From Saccharum officinarum (taxonomy: Eukaryota; Streptophyta; Magnoliopsida; Poales; Poaceae), in NCBI GenBank assembly GCA_020631735.1, contig CM036225.1, forward strand, positions 65,088,662 through 65,152,661: a stretch of 64,000 nt of DNA. The letters run 5' to 3'. Below, in pieces: positions 58,878 to 64,000 of the stretch. The notes below the pieces were generated by a model. The model saw nothing but the letters and a program-made list of their open reading frames with translations, did no database searches and was not told where the DNA came from. Both the position numbers and the translations under genes were made by a program. The stretch's first letter is position 1. The number at the start of each line of letters is the position of its first letter.

Positions 58878-59568
58878 ATGGCAGGCGGCGCGGCGCCCAC
58901 GGGCTGCTTCAAGTGCGGCCGCCCGGGCCACTGGTCCCGCGACTGCCCCTCCTCCTCCGCACCTGCCGCCGCCTCCGACGCCGACGCACCCCACCAACCC
59001 CAGCCGTCCCTCCGCCGCCTCCCGCTTCAACGCCAAGCCAGGCCCCCGCGCGGCGGCGCCGCCGGATGGGGACGGGACCGACGGTGGGGCGCCCACCGCA
59101 GCCGCAGGACGGCAAGAACACGAAGAAGAAAAAGGAGAGGGCCACGCGCCCCAAGCTCACGCCGGACCTGCTCCTCTCCGACGGCGCGCATCGGCTTCGT
59201 GCTCCGCTACTTCCCCAAGGCATTCAAGCCCCACGCCCGCCCTGGCCATGACCATGAGGTACTACTACTCATTCTTTTCCTTTCATCAAACAACGCATCT
59301 GTTCAGTACCGGGGACCATCAATCGAAATCGAATCCGTCCATCCACGGACATAGCAGGCAGTTTTACTCGATTCATCTCACAACCATGATATCTGTGTCT
59401 CCTCTGACCTCCTAGTTCCTTGTCTCATGACTTGGTCTCAGGTGGAGGACCTTGGCAATCTCATCAAGCTCTACACGGATGGCACTCCACTCTCGTTTGA
59501 TCCCTTACTACTCCTTTGAACAGTTTGTGCGCAAAGTTGAGAAATTGGGTGCCGGCAACCGCGTGAGG
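58878..59568 (+). pseudogene. CCHC plus Csm3/Swi3-domain (TIPIN-like) gene, partial and frameshifted
   Basis: Exon 1 (58878-59258) starts MAGGAAPTGCFKCGRPGHWS, with a zinc knuckle CFKCGRPGHWSRDC. Further on, in other frames, RPKLTPDLLLSD and IGFVLRYFPKAFKPHARPGH appear. Exon 2 (59442-59568) gives VEDLGNLIKLYTD, then after a slip LIPYYSFEQFVRKVEKLGAGNRVR up to donor AGG|GTAAGC. These match plant homologues of TIPIN/Csm3/Swi3, which with TIMELESS stabilise stalled replication forks in the nucleus. At least four one-base slips occur within some 500 bases next to the gap, so sequencing error is as likely as pseudogenisation. The later exon expected in homologues is not seen before Copia B. Confidence 0.75.
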
Positions 59569-60419
59569 GTAAGCTATCTGCTTTGGTTTGAGACATTGAT
59601 TCCCTGTGATTGCAAATAAGATTAACAGACTAGAGTGAATTAAGACCTAAAGTTGGTGAGTGTTAGCTCAGGTACTTAATTTAATTTTTTTGCTACCTTC
59701 ATTTTGTTATCAGCCATTTATAAATCTCAACGATAAATTTAGAGGACTGCCACAAGAAACACAACATAGCCAAACTCCAGAGCTTAGCAGCACATTTTTT
59801 TTATAAGAGAACATTCTCTGCTTTTAAGAAAGCAATTAGTTCAATACAATGCTGGGGGTTCCAGCTTGCAAGACTGAACAAAAGAAACTAGTGATTAATA
59901 ACTCAACAACATCAGAACTCATGAAGCTCCTAGGTTTTAAATTCAACGTCCACGTCTTGATTTTGTCCTTCATCTTAGGATTGTTCCTTTGTCCTCTTTG
60001 TGCAGCACACACCACTTCTGCATCAGAGATCACCTCAGTAGGAGTTTTAGGAAATTTCTTTTCAATGGCTATCTTGTTCCTAGTCTTCCCATATCACCCA
60101 AAACAGACTGCAGTCATAAAAACACCCAAGCTATACTGAATCCCCATTTAGGTAGCCATTTCTCCATTTCTCCATTCCCATCAGTCTTCTATTCTTTTCT
60201 TTTCCTTTTGTTTTGAGGGTCAATCATTTTTGCCCTTGTTAAAAGAATAGTATGCTTGTGGTAAACATGCCACCGAGCTGTTCATTATTTAAGGAAGAGC
60301 TAAATTTCAAGTGTAAAATCTGTTATTTCAAGCGTGACCTGTTGATGATGATGGATAAGTCTCATGTGTGGTTGATCTTTGTGGGGCTGTGCTGCTCACA
60401 TGGTCCTTATGGCTGTTTT
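59569..60419. other. Intron or intergenic DNA after the Swi3-like exons
   Basis: AT-rich. A block at about 59810-60130 is open on both strands (up to 96 codons) and may be a transposon fragment, but I could not place it in a family. The next Swi3 exon was looked for and not found. Confidence 0.4.
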
Positions 60420-60751
60420 TCTGTTTTTAGGACAGCATCTTAGACTAGAGGACAGCATCTTAGAGGACAGCATCTTAGACTAGAGGACAGCATCTTAGCT
60501 AGGACAGCATCTTAGACTAGAGGACAGCATCTTAGCTAGGACAACACTTTAGCATCTTAGACTAGCATCTTAGCATATGCTTGGCTGGCTAGCAGCCTTA
60601 AGTATGTAACCCCAACCCCTCAGGTTGGCATGGCATTGTATGAGTTTGTGTGAGAAATAAACCAGAAAATTGCCCCAACTCCTAGTGTCATCCTCTCTCG
60701 ATGAGAGTAAGGATTCAGCTACTACCAAGAGTGCGAATCCAGCGACTAACA
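60420..60751 (+). repeat. 5' LTR of Copia B (left end approximate)
   Basis: Ends CCAGCGACTAACA directly before AGTGGTATCAGAGCC. It contains AGAAATAAACCAGAAAATTGCC and CTCTCTCGATGAGAGTAA, typical of short grass Copia LTRs. The left border TGTTTTTAGGACAGC is a guess. Confidence 0.65.
60430..60565. repeat. Tandem GACAGCATCTTAG repeats in the Copia B LTR
   Basis: Six GACAGCATCTTAG units, alternating with ACTAGAG or CTAG spacers, then degenerate GCATCTTAG copies. Period about 20 bases. Probably enhancer-like LTR repeats. Confidence 0.8.
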
Positions 60752-60753
60752 AG

Positions 60754-60765
60754 TGGTATCAGAGC
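60754..60765 (+). other. Primer-binding site of Copia B
   Basis: TGGTATCAGAGC, the methionine-tRNA-type site, three bases after the LTR. Confidence 0.85.
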
Positions 60766-60903
60766 CGTACTATCCTGTAGCCTGAGCATCTCCTGCTCTT
60801 CTCCTTCCCTGGCCTCGCAGCAGCCCCAACCGCAGCAGTAGCAGCAGCAGCTCCGGCTGCCCCTGCTCTCCACACAGCAGCCCCCGCTCGCTAGCGCGCG
60901 CGC

Positions 60904-62480
60904 ATGTCCGCAGGCCAGTCTCAGGGCTCGGTCGCCTCGAGCGCGCGGCGTCGGCAGGAGGCCGACCTCGCCGCGGCAGAGAAGCGCGAGCGAGCGGCAG
61001 CAGACGCCGCTGCAGCAGCGGCAAGGGCATCGAGGCTGGCAGCAGCGGAGCTAGCAGCAGCTAGAGCGGAGGTGGAAGCAGCGGCGGCGGCGGATGCAGC
61101 GCGTGCAGCAGCGGCGGAGGTCGAGGTTCTACGCGGCAGCAACAGCAGCTCCATCGCTGCTGATGACAGCGCCGACGCGGACCTCGAGCTGCTGGAGAGG
61201 GAGGCATCGCGAGGGCGAGCGGCGCAGTGGGCAGCCGTGCACGCCCACGAGCGCGGCGGCAGCCCAGACAGGCGCAGACACGCCGGCGGCGCTCCTGAAG
61301 GAGGCGCGCACGGCGGTGGCGCTCTTGGAGGAGGCGCGCATGGCGGCGGCGGACGGGTCGACGGAGAGCGCGACCTTCACAGGCAGCGCGGCTCTCTCTC
61401 CCCGGTCGGTACCGTGGTCACCACGAGTACCAGGCTGTCGTCAGGGACGTCGGCCCGGCGGCGGGTGGCCTACCCTCACCAAGACCAACTACGTTGAGTG
61501 GGCTGCGGTGATGAGGGTGAAGCTCCAAGTGCGGCATATGTGGGATGCAGTCCGGTACGGCGACGTCGACTACGACCAAGATCGACGGGCGCTGGATGCT
61601 CTCATTGCTGCAGTCCCGTCCGAGATGCAGTTTTCGCTTACAAGCAAGCGGACTGCCAAGGAGGCTTGGGACGCCATCGCTGCAGCACGCATCGGCAGCG
61701 ACCGCGCCCGCAAGTCCACACTGCAGGCACTTCGCAAGGAGTGGGAGAACCTGGCCTTCAAGCCAGGTGAGGACGTTGATGACTTTGCTCCCCGTCTCAA
61801 CACTCTGTTGCAGAAGTTGGTGCAGTTCGGCGACGACACCTACGGCGAGGAGAGAGCTGTTGAGAAGCTCTTCCGCTGCGTCCCCGAGAAGTACAAGCAG
61901 ATGGCTCGCTCAATCGAGTCTCTGCTGGACCTCTCCACGATGACGATCGAGGAGGCGTTGGGCCGCCTCAAGGTCGTTGACAGCGATGAGCCACAGCGCC
62001 TCTCGGGACCCGTCACCATTGGCGGGAAGCTCCTCCTCACTCGGGAGCAGTGGGCTGCCGGCCAAGGTGACAGGAAGAAGGGGGAGCCTTCTTCCACGAC
62101 AGGCAGCCGCAAGCGTGGCAAGCGTGGCAAGCCACGCAAAGACGCCCCGCAGGGGCGCGAGGACGTGCCGAGGGTGATGATCGTGGAGGCGCCCAGGGCG
62201 GCGCCGCTGGCAAGCAAAAGCCAGCACGAGACGAACCTTGCTACAACTACGGCAAGCTTGGTCATTGGGCCAAGGATTGTCGACAGCCACGACGCGGCCA
62301 GGCCCACGTCGCGCAGGCGGAGGAGGAGGAGCAGCCGGCTCTGTTCATTGCTCATGCGAGCATCGAACTACCTCCAGCGGCACCGGCCGCAACGGCTCTC
62401 CTCCACCTTGACGAGCCAAAAGCACACGCCCTCCTCGACGACAGCTCCGGCAACGACAAGACCGACGGTGGTGCCTTGAC
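60904..62480 (+). pseudogene. Copia B gag region
   Basis: Starts MSAGQSQGSVASSARRRQE with a long Ala/Glu/Arg-rich, probably coiled-coil, N-terminal extension that is unusual for a Copia Gag. After a slip near 61430-61480 the UBN2-type capsid follows: TLTKTNYVEWAAVMRVKLQ, WDAVRYGDVDYDQDRRAL, RTAKEAWDAI, LRKEWENLAFKPGEDVDDF and MARSIESLLDLSTMTIEEALGRL. A zinc knuckle (CYNYGKLGHWAKDC-like, Tyr where the second Cys region lies) is readable near 62240-62280 in another frame. Frameshifted, hence called broken. Confidence 0.75.
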
Positions 62481-64000
62481 ACCGGCGCCACCCACCACAT
62501 GACCGGGCGGCGGGAGTTCTTCTCCAAGCTCGACTCAGGCGTTCGAGGCACCGTCAAGTTCGGCGACGCCTCCGCTGTGGAGATCAAGGGCGTCGGCTCT
62601 GTCGTCTTCGTCGCCAAGACTGACGAGCACAGGCTGCTCACCGGTGTCTACTACATCCCCGCGTTGAGGAACTCCATCATCAGCTTGGGACAGCTGGATG
62701 AGAGCGGATCGCGCGTGGAGATCGAGCACGGGGTGCTGCGCATCTGGGATCATCGACAGGCTCCTCCTGGTCAAGGTCAACAGGAGCAACCGCCTCTACG
62801 TCCTTCACGCACAGGTGGCGCAACCCTCTTTGTCTTGCAGCCCGCCGCGACGACGACGCTTGGAGGTGGCACGAGCGCTTTGGGCACCTCAACTTTGAGG
62901 CCCTAAGGCGGCTCGGCAGCAAGGAGATGGTGCGGGGCATGCCGCACATCGACCACGTGGAGCAGTTCTGCGACACCTGCGTCCTCACCAAGCTACGGCG
63001 GCTCCCTTTCCCTCGCCAGGCAAGCTTCCGCGCCAAGGAGAAGCTGGAGCTCGTACACGGTGACCTCTGTGGCCCCGTGACACCGGCTACACCTGGAGGT
63101 CGGCGCTACTTCCTCCTCCTCGTCGACGACATGTCCCGCTACATGTGGGCTATCCTGCTCGACGCCAAGGCAGCCGCGGCGGACGCCATCAAGCGTCTTC
63201 AAGCTGCTGCGGAGGCGGAGTGCGGCCGCAAGCTTCGGGTCCTACGCACGGACAACGGCGGCGAGTTCACGGCGGCCGAGTTCGCGGCGTACTGCGCCGA
63301 TGAGGGGATCCACCGCCACTTCTCCGCGCCGTACACTCCGCAGCAGAACGGCGTCGTCGAGCGCCGCAACCAGACGGTGGTGGCCACCGCCCGTGCCCTC
63401 CTCAAGCAGAGAGGGATGCCGGCGATCTACTGGGGTGAGGCGGTGATGATGACTCGTCCACTTGCTCAACCACTCCCCCACCAAGGCCCTCGACGGCAAG
63501 ACGCCATACGAGGCCTGGCACGGGCGCAAGCCCGCGGTGAGCCACCTTCGCGTCTTCGGCTGCCTGGCCTTCGTCAAGGAGCTCAACCACGTCGGCAAGC
63601 TCGACGACCGGAGCACGCCAGGGGTCTTCATCGGCTACGCGGAGGGCGCCAAGGCCTACCGCGTCCTCGACCCTGCGACACGGCGCGTGCGCATCACGCG
63701 GGACGTCGCGTTCGACGAGGGGCGAAGCTGGACGTGGGGCAAGATGGTGGATGACGACTCGACTCCGACGACCAGTGATTTCGTCGTCGACTACGTCCAC
63801 TTCAAGGAGGCGGGGGAGCTAGCAGCTCGTCCTCACCGAGCTCGCCTACCCCACCACCTCGCTCGCCACCACCTCCGGCGAGTCCTTCACCACCGCCACC
63901 ACCAGCTCCGGCAAGTCCACAGGCTCCGGCGAGTCCACCACCAGCACCGCCGGCCACGCCTCGCTCTCCTACACCGGACCCTACCTCTTCAGGCTCGGCA
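62478..64000 (+). pseudogene. Copia B protease and integrase region, partial
   Basis: The protease segment is readable as DTGATHHMTGRREFFS near 62480-62520. Then GVYYIPALRNSIISLGQLDE and, after slips, the GAG-pre-integrase and integrase zinc region (HVEQFCDTCVLTKLRRLPFP). The core is VHGDLCGP, VDDMSRYMWAILL, RTDNGGEFTA (about 63245-63275) and PQQNGVVERRNQ (about 63340-63375), so all three catalytic acids are present. A slip near 63450 shifts to LLNHSPTKALDGKTPYEAW and FGCLAFVKELN. The RT would lie beyond 64000. Confidence 0.8.

Larger units (their letters stand above)
60420..64000 (+). mobile_element. Copia B: GC-rich Ty1-copia element, truncated by the window end
   Basis: A short 5' LTR (about 60420-60751), PBS 60754-60765, then gag, zinc knuckle region, protease and integrase in Ty1-copia order up to the window end before RT. 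Coding GC is much higher than in Copia A. Single-base slips break the frame several times. The LTR start is approximate. Confidence 0.82.

Noticed and set aside
58878..59258. Gag zinc knuckle of another retroelement
   Set aside because: CFKCGRPGHWSRDC alone could be Gag, but the following FVLRYFPKAFKP and VEDLGNLIKLYTD blocks with a spliced intron are those of the Csm3/Swi3 domain.
60430..60565. CRISPR-like direct repeats
   Set aside because: Repeats are contiguous or with 4-7 base spacers inside an LTR of a eukaryotic retrotransposon; no spacer structure or cas genes.

Overview
This window looks like nuclear DNA of a grass (Poaceae, probably panicoid). The clade is inferred from the gene and repeat families, not from a marker. 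It is a transposon-rich interval with one apparently intact host gene, one broken immune-receptor gene, one truncated or error-ridden replication-fork gene, and five LTR retrotransposons, some nested. One assembly gap (100 N) lies at 58581-58680.

Layout. (1) 1-~15040: an old, decayed Ty1-copia element (Copia A, + strand). Its gag is split at position 208 by a very young 10.07-kb Sirevirus-like element (209-10282, TSD CTCTC). That insert encodes only Gag and has no pol. (2) ~15000-20100: intergenic DNA with several MITEs. (3) 20556-23135: a six-exon single-MYB [11 protein letters not shown] transcription factor of the REVEILLE/CCA1-like family, with evening-element motifs about 1 kb upstream of the start codon. 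(4) 23.6-28.6 kb: intergenic DNA with a LINE-type RNase H relic, a Stowaway MITE, an exon fragment resembling the RRP6/EXOSC10 exonuclease and a tRNA-derived SINE with a 14-bp TSD. (5) 28857-48368 (- strand): an NLR resistance-gene relic with at least three serial NB-ARC blocks and an LRR. Four transposons have hit it: a hAT-type MITE and a 994-bp hAT-like element in the last exon, an 11.4-kb chromovirus (34513-45877, TSD GGCAG) in an intron, and a second large Gypsy element (from 48369) cutting off its 5' part. (6) 48369-58580: that second Gypsy element, truncated at the gap. (7) 58878-59568: two exons of a CCHC plus Csm3/Swi3 (TIPIN-like) gene, with frameshifts. (8) ~60420-64000: the 5' part of a GC-rich Ty1-copia element (Copia B) running off the window.

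Most notable: both Gypsy elements carry an extra ORF between the 5' LTR and gag whose N-terminus resembles the histone H3 tail. The + strand copy starts MARTKRTARKST, which matches H3 residues 1-11 except Q5R, and then, one frame over, GRAPRHQLA, which resembles H3 13-21. The - strand copy starts MVRGRKTARITTGG. Both continue into acidic and coiled-coil segments, and in both elements the ATG of this ORF and of gag directly follows a splice-acceptor-like AG. This suggests a spliced, chromatin-directed accessory protein of grass Gypsy elements. The function is inference.

Single-base frameshifts, many at homopolymers, cluster between about 54 and 63.5 kb around the gap, in both transposons and the Swi3 gene. 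Some of this decay may therefore be residual sequencing error.
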